A DNA stretch of 64,000 bases from Enterobacter bugandensis (GCF_900324475.1 NZ_LT992502.1:3968001-4032000), one strand, 5' to 3'; counted from the stretch's first letter, positions 16,915-27,632 are shown. Made by a program: numbers and translations. Notes: generated from the letters alone by a model not told the origin.

Positions 16915-17814
16915 TCAGGCGCTCTGCATCGTTCTTATACGTGACGCATCTTCTCCCGGCGTGACGCCGAAATAGCGCTTAAACTCCCGACTGAACTGCG
17001 ACGCACTTTCATAGCCGACGCGCATGGCCGCCGCGCTGGCCTTCATGCCGTCGTGGATCATCAGCATCCGCGCCTTATGCAAACGGTAGGTTTTGAGGTA
17101 CTGCAGCGGCGAGGTGCTGGTCACCGACTTAAAGTTGTGGTGAAAGGCCGAAACGCTCATGTTCGCTTCCGCCGCCAGCTGGTCAACGCTGAGGTTCTCC
17201 GTGTACTGGCTTTCAATACGCTTGAGCACGCGGCTGATCAGGCTGAAGTGGGTCTGTCGGCTCACCAGCGCGAGTAACGCCCCGCCGCCCGGCCCCAGCA
17301 GCACGTGGTAAAGAATTTCGCGGATAATCTGCTTGCCGAGAATACGCGCGTCCAGCGGCCTTTCCATGACGTCCAGCAGGCGCTCAATGGCGCAGAGGAT
17401 CTCTTCCGACAGCGTCGCCGAGTTAATCCCGCTGGAGGCCATCGACGGCTGGAAAAGCTCGTCTTCGCCAATCTCCATCAGTAGCTCCTGCAGCTGAAGA
17501 ATATCGACATTGACGCGAATCCCCGCCAGCGGAACCGCCTCTGTCGCGAAGGTTTCACATTCAAAGGGTAAAGGTACCGTCAGAAGCAGGTATTCATTGG
17601 TATCGTAGCGAAACACGCGCTCGTTGATATAGCCAATTTTATGGCCTGAGAAGAGAAAAACGATGCCCGGCTGGTACATGACCGGCGTGCGCGTCCCCGG
17701 CTGCGTGCCATAGAGCAGGCGTATGTCCGGCAGCAGATCGCTGGCACGATTTTCATTATCTATCAATCTCTTAATCTGCTCAGTGAGCTGCTGGCAGATA
17801 GCCTCACGGTTCAT
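16915..17814 (-). CDS. yqhC: YqhC, AraC-family activator of yqhD-dkgA
   Basis: A 299-residue transcription factor matching E. coli YqhC, which activates yqhD and dkgA in response to aldehydes such as glyoxal. The N-terminal sensing domain contains [19 protein letters not shown]. The C-terminal AraC helix-turn-helix pair, about residues 200-290, has [17 protein letters not shown] and [25 protein letters not shown]. It is divergent from yqhD with about 195 bases between the two genes. Confidence 0.96.
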   Translation of the reverse strand: MNREAICQQLTEQIKRLIDNENRASDLLPDIRLLYGTQPGTRTPVMYQPGIVFLFSGHKIGYINERVFRYDTNEYLLLTVPLPFECETFATEAVPLAGIRVNVDILQLQELLMEIGEDELFQPSMASSGINSATLSEEILCAIERLLDVMERPLDARILGKQIIREILYHVLLGPGGGALLALVSRQTHFSLISRVLKRIESQYTENLSVDQLAAEANMSVSAFHHNFKSVTSTSPLQYLKTYRLHKARMLMIHDGMKASAAAMRVGYESASQFSREFKRYFGVTPGEDASRIRTMQSA

Positions 17815-18009
17815 CTTACGTTACTCCGGTTACGGTTTTCGACGTTAACAGTTTGCGTCGTTTTCCGCGCTTTCTCCAGCGCGCTGTAGAAATGGGCAAG
17901 ACATCGGCAGGAATGTGCATTGAGGGCGTAGCCCCGGATCGCCACAATGTGGAGCATCAGGTTGCCTTCTGCGCCACCACGGTTTTTCACCCACTAAAGG
18001 GAACGAGCA

Positions 18010-19173
18010 ATGAACAACTTTAATCTTCACACCCCAACCCGCATTCTGTTTGGTAAAGACGCTATCGCCGACCTGCGCGCGCAGATCCCTGCTGACGCCC
18101 GCGTGCTGATCACCTACGGTGGCGGCAGCGTGAAAAAAACCGGCGTGCTGGATCAGGTTTACAGCGCGCTGGACGGACTGGACGTGCGTGAGTTCGGCGG
18201 CATTGAGCCAAACCCGTCTTACGAAACGCTGATGAACGCGGTGAAAATCGCCCGCGAAGAAAACATCACCTTCCTGCTGGCGGTCGGCGGCGGCTCCGTG
18301 CTGGACGGCACTAAATTCATCGCGGCGGCAGCGCACTACGCTGATGGCATCGATCCGTGGCACATCCTGGAAACCCGCGGCAGCGACATTAAAAGCGCGA
18401 TCCCGATGGGATCCGTATTGACCCTGCCAGCGACGGGTTCTGAATCCAACAAGGGCGCGGTGATCTCCCGCAAAACCACCGGCGACAAGCAGGCCTTTAT
18501 GAACGAACACGTTCAGCCTGTCTTTGCCATTCTGGATCCGGTTTACACCTACACCCTGCCCGCGCGTCAGGTGGCGAACGGCGTGGTCGATGCCTTTGTA
18601 CACACCGTCGAGCAGTACGTGACCTACCCTGTTAATGCCAAAATTCAGGATCGCTTCGCGGAAGGCATTCTGCTCACGCTGATTGAAGACGGCCCGAAAG
18701 CGCTGAAAGAGCCGGAAAACTACGACGTGCGTGCCAACGTCATGTGGGCCGCGACGCAGGCGCTGAACGGCCTGATCGGCGCTGGCGTGCCGCAGGACTG
18801 GGCAACCCATATGCTGGGCCACGAGCTGACGGCGATGCACGGCCTGGACCACGCCCAGACGCTGGCCGTTGTGCTGCCTGCGCTGTGGAACGAAAAACGG
18901 GATACCAAGCGTGCCAAGCTGCTGCAGTACGCCGAGCGCGTGTGGAACATCACCGAGGGTTCTGACGATGCGCGTATTGATGCCGCCATTGCAGCGACCC
19001 GTAACTTCTTTGAAAGCCTGGGCGTGCCAACGCGTCTGTCCGGCTACGGCCTGGACGGCAGCTCCATCCCTGCCCTGCTGGCAAAACTCGAAGAGCACGG
19101 CATGACCCAGTTGGGCGAGCACGGTGACATTACGCTGGACGTCAGCCGTCGGATCTACGAAGCGGCACGCTAA
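18010..19173 (+). CDS. yqhD: NADPH-dependent aldehyde reductase/alcohol dehydrogenase YqhD
   Basis: A 387-residue iron-type alcohol dehydrogenase that reduces many short toxic aldehydes (acrolein, malondialdehyde, glyoxal) with NADPH. The Rossmann part shows ITYGGGSVKKTG and AVGGGSVLDGTKF. Metal ligands are in NGVVDAFVHTVEQY (Asp, His) and in HMLGHELTAMHGLDHAQTL (two His). The start has AAAGGGAACGAGCA upstream. The dkgA gene follows after about 105 bases on the same strand, and both are known YqhC targets. Confidence 0.97.
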   Translation: MNNFNLHTPTRILFGKDAIADLRAQIPADARVLITYGGGSVKKTGVLDQVYSALDGLDVREFGGIEPNPSYETLMNAVKIAREENITFLLAVGGGSVLDGTKFIAAAAHYADGIDPWHILETRGSDIKSAIPMGSVLTLPATGSESNKGAVISRKTTGDKQAFMNEHVQPVFAILDPVYTYTLPARQVANGVVDAFVHTVEQYVTYPVNAKIQDRFAEGILLTLIEDGPKALKEPENYDVRANVMWAATQALNGLIGAGVPQDWATHMLGHELTAMHGLDHAQTLAVVLPALWNEKRDTKRAKLLQYAERVWNITEGSDDARIDAAIAATRNFFESLGVPTRLSGYGLDGSSIPALLAKLEEHGMTQLGEHGDITLDVSRRIYEAAR

Positions 19174-19278
19174 GCGTTTTTGGCATCCTGACTTTCGTTT
19201 TTTGACATTTCGTCCAGACTTAATGCACACCCCATCGCCGGAGTCCCCCTCCGGCGATGCGCACCTGAAGGAGGAAAA

Positions 19279-20106
19279 ATGGCAAACCAAACCGTAATCA
19301 AGCTGCAGGACGGCAACGTGATGCCCCAGCTGGGGCTAGGTGTATGGAAAGCCGGTAACGACGAGGTCGTCTCCGCCATTCATAAAGCACTCGAAGTCGG
19401 CTATCGGTCGATTGATACCGCCGCCGCGTACAAAAACGAGGACGGCGTGGGGACCGCGCTGGCCAGCGCCGGCGTCCCCCGCGATGAGCTGTTCATCACC
19501 ACTAAACTGTGGAACGACGATCAAAAGCGCCCCCGCGAAGCATTGCAGGAGAGCCTGGAGAAACTCCAGCTTGATTTCGTCGATCTGTACCTGATGCACT
19601 GGCCGGTTCCGGCCATCGACCATTACGTTGACGCCTGGAAAGGGATGATTGAACTGCAGAAAGAGGGGCTGGTGAAAAGCATCGGCGTCTGTAACTTCCA
19701 GGTGCATCACCTGCAGCGCTTGATTGACGAAACGGGCGTCGCTCCGGTGATTAACCAGATCGAGCTGCACCCGCTGCTGCAGCAGCGCCAGCTTCACGCC
19801 TGGAACGCCACCCACAAGATCCAGACCGAGTCCTGGAGCCCGCTGGCGCAGGGTGGTGAAGGCGTGTTCGATCAGAAAATCATCCGCGACCTGGCGGATA
19901 AATACGGCAAAACCCCGGCGCAGATCGTCATTCGCTGGCATCTGGATAACGGCCTGGTGGTGATCCCGAAATCGGTCACGCCGTCGCGCATTGCCGAGAA
20001 CTTCGACGTCTGGGATTTCCGACTGGACAAAGACGAGCTGGGTGAAATTGCGAAGCTGGATAAAGGTAAGCGGCTTGGGCCGGACCCGGATCAGTTTGGC
20101 GGTTAA
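19279..20106 (+). CDS. dkgA: DkgA, methylglyoxal / 2,5-diketo-D-gluconate reductase
   Basis: A 275-residue aldo-keto reductase (AKR5C type) acting on methylglyoxal, beta-keto esters and 2,5-diketogluconate with NADPH. Visible motifs are the catalytic tyrosine in DTAAAYKNEDGVG, the histidine of YLMHWPVP, and the cofactor site VVIPKSVTPSRIAENFDV. The start has GAAGGAGGAAAA upstream. It forms an operon with yqhD, regulated by the divergent yqhC. A REP element and a bidirectional terminator follow. Confidence 0.96.
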   Translation: MANQTVIKLQDGNVMPQLGLGVWKAGNDEVVSAIHKALEVGYRSIDTAAAYKNEDGVGTALASAGVPRDELFITTKLWNDDQKRPREALQESLEKLQLDFVDLYLMHWPVPAIDHYVDAWKGMIELQKEGLVKSIGVCNFQVHHLQRLIDETGVAPVINQIELHPLLQQRQLHAWNATHKIQTESWSPLAQGGEGVFDQKIIRDLADKYGKTPAQIVIRWHLDNGLVVIPKSVTPSRIAENFDVWDFRLDKDELGEIAKLDKGKRLGPDPDQFGG

Positions 20107-20117
20107 TCGCGTTAAAA

Positions 20118-20150
20118 CGCCGGGTGGCGGCTTCGCCTTACCCGACCTAC
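20118..20150. repeat. REP-like palindrome after dkgA
   Basis: CGCCGGGTGGCGGCTTCGCC followed by TTACCCGACCTAC is an enteric REP unit with an inner GGCG/CGCC stem. It directly precedes the dkgA/ygiQ terminator. Confidence 0.75.
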
Positions 20151-20178
20151 AAAAAACCCCGGCAAGCCGGGGTTTTCT
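20151..20178. terminator. bidirectional terminator between dkgA and ygiQ
   Basis: The stem AACCCCGGC and GCCGGGGTT with a two-base loop is followed by TTCTTTT on the plus side and by TTTTG on the minus side. It separates the convergent dkgA and ygiQ genes. Confidence 0.85.
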
Positions 20179-20179
20179 T

Positions 20180-22351
20180 TTACGCTTTACGCTTCACAGG
20201 TTTCTTCACACTGGAATTACCGTTCGAACGCTGATGCACAATCGGCGTATGTTTGGTCAGCGCCGGGCGCGTATTGCGGTTCTGGCGACGCGCTTCGCGC
20301 ATCTCATCCAGCGTAGGAGCCGGAACCAGGCAGTCGCGGCGCGAGCCAATAAGGTGTTTTTTACCCATCTCTTCCAGCGCCTGGCGGATCAGCGGCCAGT
20401 TTTTCGGGTCGTGGTAACGCAGCAGCGCCTTATGCAGACGACGCTGTTTATCCCCTTTCGGCACCACCACCTCTTCACTCTTGTAGCCAATCTTACTCAG
20501 CGGGTTTTTGCCGGTGTAATACATGGTCGTCGAGTTGGCGAGTGGTGAAGGATAGAAGTTCTGCACCTGATCCAGACGGAAGCGACGCTGCTTCAGCCAC
20601 AGCGCCAGGTTCACCATGTCTTCATCGCGCGTGCCAGGATGCGCGGAGATGAAGTACGGGATCAAATACTGCTCTTTGCCCGCCTGCTTCGAGTAGGTGT
20701 CGAACAGCTGCTTAAAGCGATCGTAGCTGCCCATGCCCGGCTTCATCATCTTCGACAGCGGGCCTTCTTCGGTGTGCTCCGGCGCAATCTTCAGATAACC
20801 GCCGACGTGGTGCGTCGCCAGCTCTTTGATGTAGCGCGGATCTTCCACGGCGATGTCGTAACGCACCCCGGAGGCGATGAGGATCTTTTTGATGCCCTTC
20901 AGGTCGCGTGCGCGGCGGTAGAGGTTGATCGTCGGCTCGTGGTTAGTATCCATGTGCTCGCAAATGCTCGGGTAGACGCAGGAGAGACGACGGCAGGTCT
21001 GCTCCGCGCGCGGCGACTTGCAGCGCAGCATATACATGTTCGCGGTTGGGCCGCCGAGATCGGAGATCACGCCAGTAAAGCCCGGCACCGTGTCGCGAAT
21101 GGCTTCGATCTCATTGATGATCGAATCCTCAGAGCGGCTCTGGATAATACGGCCTTCGTGCTCGGTAATGGAGCAGAAGGAGCAGCCGCCGAAGCAGCCG
21201 CGCATGATGTTGATCGAGAAGCGGATCATCTCATACGCCGGGATACGGGCGTTGCCGTACGCCGGGTGTGGCACGCGCTTGTACGGCAGCGCAAAGACGC
21301 TGTCCATCTCTTCGGTGGAGAGCGGGATCGCCGGCGGGTTGATCCAGATGAAGCGCTCGCCGTGCTTCTGCATTAGCGCGCGGGCGCAACCCGGGTTGGT
21401 TTCATGGTGCAGAATACGGGACGCGTGCGCGTAGAGCACCTTGTCGGCTTTCACCTTCTCGTAGGACGGAAGCAGCACGTAGGTCTTTTCCCACGGCTTC
21501 GGGCGCGGCGGCTGCACAACGATAGCCTTCGCTTCCGCTTTCTTCGGCTCAACCGGCTTGTTATCGGCACACGGCAGATCTTCACCGTACGGGTGCGGGA
21601 TCGGGTCGATTTTGCCCGGCATATCAATAATGCGTGAATCCACCCCGCTCCAGCCCGGCAGCGCCTCTTTCACCATGATCGCAGTATTGCGCACGTCGCG
21701 GATGCTGCTCACCGGCTCGCCCTGCGACAGACGGTGCGCCACTTCCACCAGCGGACGCTCGCCGTTACCGTAAATCAGCATGTCGGCCTTGGAGTCCACC
21801 AGTACCGAGCGGCGCACGGTATCTGACCAGTAGTCGTAGTGCGCGGTGCGGCGCAGGCTCGCCTCGATGCCGCCGAGGATCACAGGCACGTCTTTCCAGG
21901 CTTCTTTGCAGCGCTGGGTATAAACCAGGGTCGCGCGGTCCGGACGTTTGCCCGCCACGTTATCCGGCGTGTAGGCGTCGTCATGGCGCAGCTTACGGTC
22001 GGCGGTATAGCGGTTGATCATCGAGTCCATGTTGCCGGCGGTCACGCCGAAGAACAGGTTTGGTTTTCCCAGACGCATGAAGTCGTCTTTGCTGTTCCAG
22101 TCGGGCTGGGAGATGATCCCCACGCGGAAGCCCTGCGCTTCGAGCATACGGCCACAGATGGCCATGCCGAAGCTCGGGTGGTCAACGTAGGCATCGCCCG
22201 TGACCAGAATGATGTCGCAGCTATCCCAGCCCAGTTGGTCCATCTCTTCCCGGGACATCGGCAGGAACGGCGCCGGTCCAAAGCAGGCCGCCCAGTACTG
22301 GGGCCAGGAGAAGAGGTCACGATCCGGCTGGATCAGGGAAATTGCGCTCAT
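20180..22351 (-). CDS. ygiQ: YgiQ, radical SAM protein of unknown substrate
   Basis: A 723-residue radical SAM enzyme of the UPF0313 family. The N-terminus is the conserved family domain with [19 protein letters not shown]. The cluster-binding motif CxxxCxxC appears as [17 protein letters not shown] near residue 390, and the SAM barrel follows. The C-terminus is a basic tail ([11 protein letters not shown]). The frame is open throughout. In E. coli K-12, as I recall, this gene is interrupted into ygiQ and ygiR, so this is an intact version. The substrate is unknown. Confidence 0.94.
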   Translation of the reverse strand: MSAISLIQPDRDLFSWPQYWAACFGPAPFLPMSREEMDQLGWDSCDIILVTGDAYVDHPSFGMAICGRMLEAQGFRVGIISQPDWNSKDDFMRLGKPNLFFGVTAGNMDSMINRYTADRKLRHDDAYTPDNVAGKRPDRATLVYTQRCKEAWKDVPVILGGIEASLRRTAHYDYWSDTVRRSVLVDSKADMLIYGNGERPLVEVAHRLSQGEPVSSIRDVRNTAIMVKEALPGWSGVDSRIIDMPGKIDPIPHPYGEDLPCADNKPVEPKKAEAKAIVVQPPRPKPWEKTYVLLPSYEKVKADKVLYAHASRILHHETNPGCARALMQKHGERFIWINPPAIPLSTEEMDSVFALPYKRVPHPAYGNARIPAYEMIRFSINIMRGCFGGCSFCSITEHEGRIIQSRSEDSIINEIEAIRDTVPGFTGVISDLGGPTANMYMLRCKSPRAEQTCRRLSCVYPSICEHMDTNHEPTINLYRRARDLKGIKKILIASGVRYDIAVEDPRYIKELATHHVGGYLKIAPEHTEEGPLSKMMKPGMGSYDRFKQLFDTYSKQAGKEQYLIPYFISAHPGTRDEDMVNLALWLKQRRFRLDQVQNFYPSPLANSTTMYYTGKNPLSKIGYKSEEVVVPKGDKQRRLHKALLRYHDPKNWPLIRQALEEMGKKHLIGSRRDCLVPAPTLDEMREARRQNRNTRPALTKHTPIVHQRSNGNSSVKKPVKRKA

Positions 22352-22437
22352 AGTGCTTCCGAAGAAAAAATAGACAAAAGGGCGGGGATTATACGCTGGA
22401 ACATTGTGGGAAATGAAGGGGTATTATGCGGGCTGTT

Positions 22438-22475
22438 GCCCTCACCCCAACCCTCTCCCACAGGGAGAGGGAGAA
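22438..22475. repeat. palindromic repeat between ftsP and ygiQ
   Basis: Arms CCCTCTCCC and GGGAGAGGG with a three-base ACA loop follow a CTCACCCCAA stretch. It is the same family as the repeats at 11333, 36683 and 43955. Confidence 0.8.
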
Positions 22476-22482
22476 AAGCACG

Positions 22483-23895
22483 TTACGGCGCCGGATTCAC
22501 CAGCATCTGCCCTACCGAGCCTCTGTCCATCATCTCCAGCGTCTGGCTGTGGAACAGGAACGGGAAGTGCGGCCACGAAGGCTGGCCGTAGTAGACGAGC
22601 AGTTCAACCTGGCCGTCCACCCACACGGTATCTTTCCAGCCGCGATCTTCCGGGAACGGCATAGCGCCATTAACGTTGCGGATCAGGAATGACACACCTT
22701 CAATATGGAACGACTGCGGCATGTCTGACCGGACCGTCCAGCGCTCCCAGGTACCCTGCTGAGCGGTGATATCAATGCGATTTACATCCCACAGCGCGCC
22801 GTTGATGCCCGGATCGTCGCCCAGGCTGATATCACGGCTGCGCACCGGCGAGCCGCTCATGATCTCCTGCGGCAGCAGGCGCATCGGCAGGCTATCGGTG
22901 ACCAACGGCAGCAGGCCGGTTGGACGCAGAGTAAGCACCAGCGTGGAGACCAGAATGCTCGACGGCTCAAAGAACCCGCGAATACGGTCAACGATGCTCG
23001 CGGCTTCACCACAGGTGACGGAGACTTCGTCCCCGTTGGTCATATCCACCAGAATTTCACGACGTTCACCCGGCGCCAGCGCCAGCTGTTTAACGGAGAC
23101 CGGCGCGGGTAAAAAGCCCTGGTCGCCGGAGATTACGTGCAGCGGGCGGCCATCGCTCATCTGCAGCTGATAGCGACGCGAGTTAGAGGCGTTGAGCAGG
23201 CGCAGGCGCACCCAGCCGCGGGACACTTCCACGTACGGGCTCTGCGCGCCGTTAACCAGCAAGGTATCGCCGACAAAGCCACCGCTGCCCGGCTCGCTGT
23301 ACTCCGGCGTGCCGAAGTTATCCAGACGTTTGTCCTGAATAATGACCGGGAAATCGTCCACGCCGTAGTGGTTCGGGATCGGCAGAGATTTACTGACCTC
23401 ATCTTCCACCAGCCACATGCCGGCCAGACCGTTATAGACCTGCTGCGCCGTACGGTTAGGGGTATTGGCGTGATACCACAGGGTTGCCGCGCTCTGGCGA
23501 ATCGGCAGGACGGGCGCCCAGTCGGCGTTGGGGGACATCATTCGCGCCGCGCCGCCAATCAAAGGGCCAGGAACCTGTAAGCCGCTGATGGTCATGGCGA
23601 CATTTTCAGCCGTACGGTTGCTGTAAATGAGCTTAACGTCATCGCCGTTCCAAACGCGGATGGTCGGCCCGAGGTAGCGCCCGTTAATGCCCCACACCGG
23701 CGCGCGCGTGCCCTGGGTAAAGGACCAGTGGCTGCGCTGAAGCGTGAGGAAAAGCGGCTGCCCGCGACGGGATTCAATCAACGGCGGAATGGGCAGCGGC
23801 TGCTGCTGCCCGGCGGCGCTGGCTGTCAGCGGCATCGCACCCGCACAAAGGGCAATCCCCGAAGCCTGAATAAACTGACGCCGACTGAGTGACAT
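22483..23895 (-). CDS. ftsP: FtsP (SufI), Tat-exported cell-division protein
   Basis: A 470-residue periplasmic multicopper-oxidase-like protein that stabilises the divisome under stress. The N-terminus MSLSRRQFIQASGIALCAGA is a twin-arginine signal peptide with the SRRQF motif. Three cupredoxin-like domains follow, and the copper-binding histidine clusters of true oxidases are missing, as in the E. coli protein. The frame stays open upstream to 24102, but that stretch overlaps plsC and would bury the Tat signal. I therefore use ATG 23895. It is the last gene of the parC-plsC-ftsP unit. Confidence 0.96.
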   Translation of the reverse strand: MSLSRRQFIQASGIALCAGAMPLTASAAGQQQPLPIPPLIESRRGQPLFLTLQRSHWSFTQGTRAPVWGINGRYLGPTIRVWNGDDVKLIYSNRTAENVAMTISGLQVPGPLIGGAARMMSPNADWAPVLPIRQSAATLWYHANTPNRTAQQVYNGLAGMWLVEDEVSKSLPIPNHYGVDDFPVIIQDKRLDNFGTPEYSEPGSGGFVGDTLLVNGAQSPYVEVSRGWVRLRLLNASNSRRYQLQMSDGRPLHVISGDQGFLPAPVSVKQLALAPGERREILVDMTNGDEVSVTCGEAASIVDRIRGFFEPSSILVSTLVLTLRPTGLLPLVTDSLPMRLLPQEIMSGSPVRSRDISLGDDPGINGALWDVNRIDITAQQGTWERWTVRSDMPQSFHIEGVSFLIRNVNGAMPFPEDRGWKDTVWVDGQVELLVYYGQPSWPHFPFLFHSQTLEMMDRGSVGQMLVNPAP

Positions 23896-23953
23896 ATAAG
23901 CTCCATCTGAAACGACTAACAACGCGGGAATTCTTTTTCCCTTTAACGCCGAA

Positions 23954-24691
23954 TTAAACCTTACCGGCGGCTTCTCTTTCTGCGACTTCTTTATCCAGCA
24001 GCGCAATATGCTGAGCCATGAGCTCGCGGCAGTGTGCTGCCAGTTCGCGCACCTGGTCTTTACCGTATTTGCTGGTATCGACGGGTGGCAGCATTTCGAC
24101 AATCACCAGACCATTATTCAGGCGGTTAAGATTAATCTTATTAGAAGTATTGGAAACGCACACGGGAATAATTGGAACACCTGCCGCAATTGCGGCATGA
24201 AACGCGCCGGTTTTAAACGGCAGCAGGCCGCGGCCGCGGCTACGCGTCCCTTCCGGGAACATCCAGATTGAGATCCGGCGCTTTTTAAAATGATTCACCA
24301 CTTCTGCAATCGTGCCGTGCGCTTTTGCACGGTTGTTACGGTCGATCAGCAGGTTACCGGTCAGCCAGTACAGCTGGCCAAAAAACGGGATCCACAGCAG
24401 GCTTTTTTTCCCCACCGTCACGGTCGGAGGCAAAACAATATTGGAGGCCGTCACCATATCGTAGTTGTTCTGATGGTTGGCGATATAGATGGCGTTACCG
24501 AAGTTCTCCGCTCCTTCAGGCAGGCGTTTTTCAACCTTCAGACCAAACAGCGGCGCAAGGCGACCGAACATATGGCCAAAGGTGGCAACATGCTTCGGAT
24601 TACGCGGGCTGAACAGGCAGTAAATAGAGCCGAAAATACAGACCAGAATGCAGTAAATAACGGTAAGAATGAGACGAACAATGTATAGCAT
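23954..24691 (-). CDS. plsC: 1-acyl-sn-glycerol-3-phosphate acyltransferase
   Basis: A 245-residue inner-membrane enzyme that acylates lysophosphatidic acid to phosphatidic acid in phospholipid synthesis. The N-terminal membrane helix MLYIVRLILTVIYCILVCIFG is followed by the acyltransferase motifs NHQNNYD, FPEGTRSRG and the later VPIIPVC. I use the ATG at 24691, which gives the E. coli length. The open frame extends ten codons further upstream. It lies between parC and ftsP on the same strand, as in E. coli. Confidence 0.97.
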   Translation of the reverse strand: MLYIVRLILTVIYCILVCIFGSIYCLFSPRNPKHVATFGHMFGRLAPLFGLKVEKRLPEGAENFGNAIYIANHQNNYDMVTASNIVLPPTVTVGKKSLLWIPFFGQLYWLTGNLLIDRNNRAKAHGTIAEVVNHFKKRRISIWMFPEGTRSRGRGLLPFKTGAFHAAIAAGVPIIPVCVSNTSNKINLNRLNNGLVIVEMLPPVDTSKYGKDQVRELAAHCRELMAQHIALLDKEVAEREAAGKV

Positions 24692-24822
24692 AGCGACCTC
24701 TGAAGCCCTGACAGCTGACAATTATACTTCACCTGTGGCCAGGTAAGGACTTTATTACGAGCGCGTATTGTTAATCGCAACGCACGAATTAACAACGATT
24801 TTACGGGAAATTTTATTGAAAT

Positions 24823-24844
24823 ACCCCCTCCGGACAGAGGGGGT
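24823..24844 (-). terminator. hairpin after parC
   Basis: Perfect eight-base arms ACCCCCTC and GAGGGGGT with a six-base loop follow the parC stop. On the minus strand the downstream sequence is ATTTCAATAAAATTT, so this is a partial terminator between parC and plsC. Confidence 0.6.
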
Positions 24845-24853
24845 GTCATGACA

Positions 24854-27112
24854 TTACTCTTCGCTGTCGCCCGCGCTGCTGCGCGCAGGTGAATCAATCT
24901 CCACGCGGTCGATACGCTGCAGGCCGCGCATCAGCGAACCGCGGCGACCGCGCTCGCCCACCACTTTCTGCAGCTCTTCCGGGCGAAGCTTGATTTTACG
25001 CTTGCCAACGTGGATGGTCAGCGTGCTCTGCGGCGGCAGCAGGAAGAGGTGCGCCAGGCCATCTTCACCTTTCGCGGCTTCCGCCGACGGGATGTTGATG
25101 ATCTTGTTGCCCTTACCTTTCGACAGCTCCGGCAGGTCGCTGACCGGGAACATCAGCATGCGTCCGGCAGAGGTGATCGCCAGCAGCATGTCGCTCTCGT
25201 TCTCAATCACCAGCGGCGTCATCACGCGGGCATTGTCCGGCAGGCTGATCAGCGCTTTACCGGCACGGTTACGCGACACGAGGTCGTTAAAGGTACAGAT
25301 AAAGCCGTAGCCCGCATCGGACGCCATCAGCAGCTTCTGGTCGTCGGCCTCCATCAGCATGTGGTCAACCGTTGCGCCCGGCGGCAGCGTCAGCTTACCG
25401 GTGAGCGGTTCGCCCTGGCCGCGCGCGGAAGGCAGCGTGATCGGGTCGATAGCGTAGCTGCGGCCCGTGGAGTCGATAAACGCCACCGGCTGGTTGCTCT
25501 TGCCTTTCACCGCCGCCTTAAAGCTATCGCCCGCTTTATAGCTTAGGCCCGGCGCGTCGATATCGTGGCCTTTGGCGCTGCGCACCCAGCCGCTCTGCGA
25601 CAGCACAATGGTCACCGGCTCGGACGGCTGCATGTCGTGCTCGTTCATCGCCTTCGCTTCTTCGCGCTCGTGCAGCGGAGAACGACGGTCGTCACCGAAG
25701 GCATCGGCATCCGCCTGCAGCTCTTTCTTCAGCAGGGTGTTCATCTTGCGTTCGGACGCGAGGATCGCCTGCAGCTGATCGCGCTCTTTTTCCAGCTCGC
25801 TTTGCTCGCCGCGGATCTTCATCTCTTCCAGCTTAGCGAGATGGCGCAGCTTCAGTTCGAGGATCGCTTCGGCCTGGGTTTCGCTGATGCCAAAGCGCGA
25901 CATCAGCGCAGGCTTCGGCTCGTCCTCGGTACGGATGATCTCAATCACTTCGTCGATATTGAGGAACGCCACCAGCAAACCTTCGAGGATATGCAGGCGC
26001 TTAAGCACTTTCTCCAGACGATGGTTCAGACGACGGCGCACCGTATCGCGGCGGAACGTCAGCCACTCGCTGAGGATCTCCAGCAGGTTTTTCACCGCCG
26101 GACGACCGTCGAGGCCAATCATATTCAGGTTGATGCGGTAGCTTTTTTCCAGATCGGTAGTGGCGAACAGGTGGTTCATCACCTGCTCCATGTCCACGCG
26201 GTTAGAGCGCGGCACGATCACCAGACGAGTCGGGTTCTCGTGGTCGGATTCGTCGCGCAGATCGTCCACCATCGGCAGCTTTTTATTGCGCATCTGGGAG
26301 GCGATCTGCTCCAGCACTTTGGCACCGGAAACCTGGTGCGGCAGCGCGGTGATCACCACGGCGCCGTCCTCTTTATTCCACACCGCGCGCATGCGCACGG
26401 AGCCGCGACCGTTCTGGTAGATTTTGCGGATTTCTGCACGCGAGGTGATGATCTCGGCTTCGGTCGGGTAATCCGGCCCCTGCACGATATCCAGCAGGTC
26501 GTCCAGCGAGGTTTTTGGCTGCTCGATCAGGGTGATGGCGGCTTTCGCCACTTCACGCAGGTTGTGCGGCGGAATGTCCGTCGCCATGCCGACCGCAATA
26601 CCGGTGGTGCCGTTCAGCAGGATGTTCGGCAGACGCGCAGGCAGCATCTTCGGCTCCTGCAGCGTACCGTCGAAGTTTGGCACCCAGTCAACGGTTCCCT
26701 GACCCAGCTCGCCCAGCAGCACTTCGGCGTATTTGGACAGGCGGGATTCGGTATAACGCATCGCTGCGAAGGATTTCGGATCGTCCGGCGCACCCCAGTT
26801 CCCCTGCCCGTCCACCAGCGGATATCGGTAAGAGAACGGCTGGGCCATCAGCACCATCGCTTCATAGCAGGCGCTGTCGCCGTGCGGATGGTATTTACCC
26901 AGTACGTCACCCACGGTACGGGCGGATTTCTTGAACTTGGCGGTGGCGTTCAGCCCCAGTTCGGACATCGCATAGACGATGCGGCGCTGAACGGGCTTCA
27001 GGCCATCCCCGATAAACGGCAACGCCCTGTCCATGATGACGTACATGGAGTAGTTCAGGTAGGCGTTTTCCGTGAATTCATGTAGCGCGAGGCGCTCTGC
27101 CATATCGCTCAT
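24854..27112 (-). CDS. parC: DNA topoisomerase IV subunit A
   Basis: A 752-residue type IIA topoisomerase subunit that decatenates chromosomes together with ParE (43990-45882). The active-site tyrosine is Tyr120 in FAAMRYTES. The quinolone-resistance region reads [12 protein letters not shown] with Ser80 and Glu84 as in susceptible strains. The C-terminal beta-pinwheel repeats run from about residue 490 to the acidic tail. The gene is followed by plsC and ftsP. Opposite frames that stay open for up to 506 codons are a GC-skew effect. Confidence 0.98.
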   Translation of the reverse strand: MSDMAERLALHEFTENAYLNYSMYVIMDRALPFIGDGLKPVQRRIVYAMSELGLNATAKFKKSARTVGDVLGKYHPHGDSACYEAMVLMAQPFSYRYPLVDGQGNWGAPDDPKSFAAMRYTESRLSKYAEVLLGELGQGTVDWVPNFDGTLQEPKMLPARLPNILLNGTTGIAVGMATDIPPHNLREVAKAAITLIEQPKTSLDDLLDIVQGPDYPTEAEIITSRAEIRKIYQNGRGSVRMRAVWNKEDGAVVITALPHQVSGAKVLEQIASQMRNKKLPMVDDLRDESDHENPTRLVIVPRSNRVDMEQVMNHLFATTDLEKSYRINLNMIGLDGRPAVKNLLEILSEWLTFRRDTVRRRLNHRLEKVLKRLHILEGLLVAFLNIDEVIEIIRTEDEPKPALMSRFGISETQAEAILELKLRHLAKLEEMKIRGEQSELEKERDQLQAILASERKMNTLLKKELQADADAFGDDRRSPLHEREEAKAMNEHDMQPSEPVTIVLSQSGWVRSAKGHDIDAPGLSYKAGDSFKAAVKGKSNQPVAFIDSTGRSYAIDPITLPSARGQGEPLTGKLTLPPGATVDHMLMEADDQKLLMASDAGYGFICTFNDLVSRNRAGKALISLPDNARVMTPLVIENESDMLLAITSAGRMLMFPVSDLPELSKGKGNKIINIPSAEAAKGEDGLAHLFLLPPQSTLTIHVGKRKIKLRPEELQKVVGERGRRGSLMRGLQRIDRVEIDSPARSSAGDSEE

Positions 27113-27200
27113 TACGTGTGATTCCTCAACTCAGAAACCGAAGGGTTTCAGGCAATATTGCCGCAGATACTACCTCATCTGACGAATTGAGTCACAAAGA

Positions 27201-27226
27201 AAAAGGGCCGCATAAGCGGCCCTTTT
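27201..27226 (-). terminator. terminator after ygiW
   Basis: The stem GGGCCGC and GCGGCCC with a four-base loop is flanked by AAAA and TTTT. On the minus strand the stem is followed by CTTTTTCTTT, so it best ends ygiW transcripts, just upstream of parC. Confidence 0.85.
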
Positions 27227-27230
27227 CGGG

Positions 27231-27632
27231 TTATTTGTTCAGCTTGATAACCTGCTTCACGTCGATTTCAAACTCGTTCCAGTCTTTGTCGACTTTACCC
27301 TGCAGCTCTACTTTATCCTGCGGGGTGACGGTCACGCCGTTCCAGCGCTTGTGGTCAATCTCAACCACCACCGTGCCGGACTCGTCGCGGAAGGTGTAGC
27401 GGTCATCGGACAGGCGCTCGGTAATGTTCCCGCGCAGCTTCACCCAGGCATCGTCCTTCAGATCTTTCACTTTAGCCGCGGTGGTGAGGTTGGCGTTGTT
27501 ATCGACAAAACCGCCCTGCTGGGTTTGCGTCTGGGTCTGTGTCGCAGATGGGCCAGTAAAGCCGCCCTGTGCAGCAAAGACCGGCGCGGTGGTCATCATC
27601 ATGATGGCAGCAATTGCAGCGAATTTTTTCAT
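27231..27632 (-). CDS. ygiW: YgiW, periplasmic OB-fold (BOF) stress protein
   Basis: A 133-residue exported protein with the bacterial OB-fold (DUF388). A signal peptide ends near VFAAQ, a Gln/Thr-rich linker follows, and the OB fold has DAWVKLRGNITERLSDDRYTFRDESGTV. I use ATG 27632, eight bases from GGGAG, rather than the ATG at 27638, where the spacing is only two bases. E. coli YgiW is implicated in peroxide and metal stress, and the related VisP in lysozyme resistance. It is divergent from qseBC, to which it is tied by QseB regulation in relatives. Confidence 0.93.
   Translation of the reverse strand: MKKFAAIAAIMMMTTAPVFAAQGGFTGPSATQTQTQTQQGGFVDNNANLTTAAKVKDLKDDAWVKLRGNITERLSDDRYTFRDESGTVVVEIDHKRWNGVTVTPQDKVELQGKVDKDWNEFEIDVKQVIKLNK

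Noticed and set aside
17845..19290. Open frame of 481 codons on the minus strand opposite yqhD
   Set aside because: It lies fully over yqhD, has no ribosome site or recognisable domain, and reads as Arg/His/Val-rich antisense of a GC-rich gene.
23896..24102. N-terminal extension of FtsP by 69 residues
   Set aside because: It would overlap plsC and put the twin-arginine signal in the middle of the protein. The ATG at 23895 gives the known form.
25565..27085. Open frame of 506 codons opposite parC
   Set aside because: It is antisense to a well-conserved core gene, and the His/Gln/Arg-rich product shows no domain. Long antisense frames are common in GC-rich genes.
24854..27112. Possible quinolone-resistance change in ParC
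   Set aside because: Ser80 and Glu84 are the susceptible residues and no known resistance substitution is visible.
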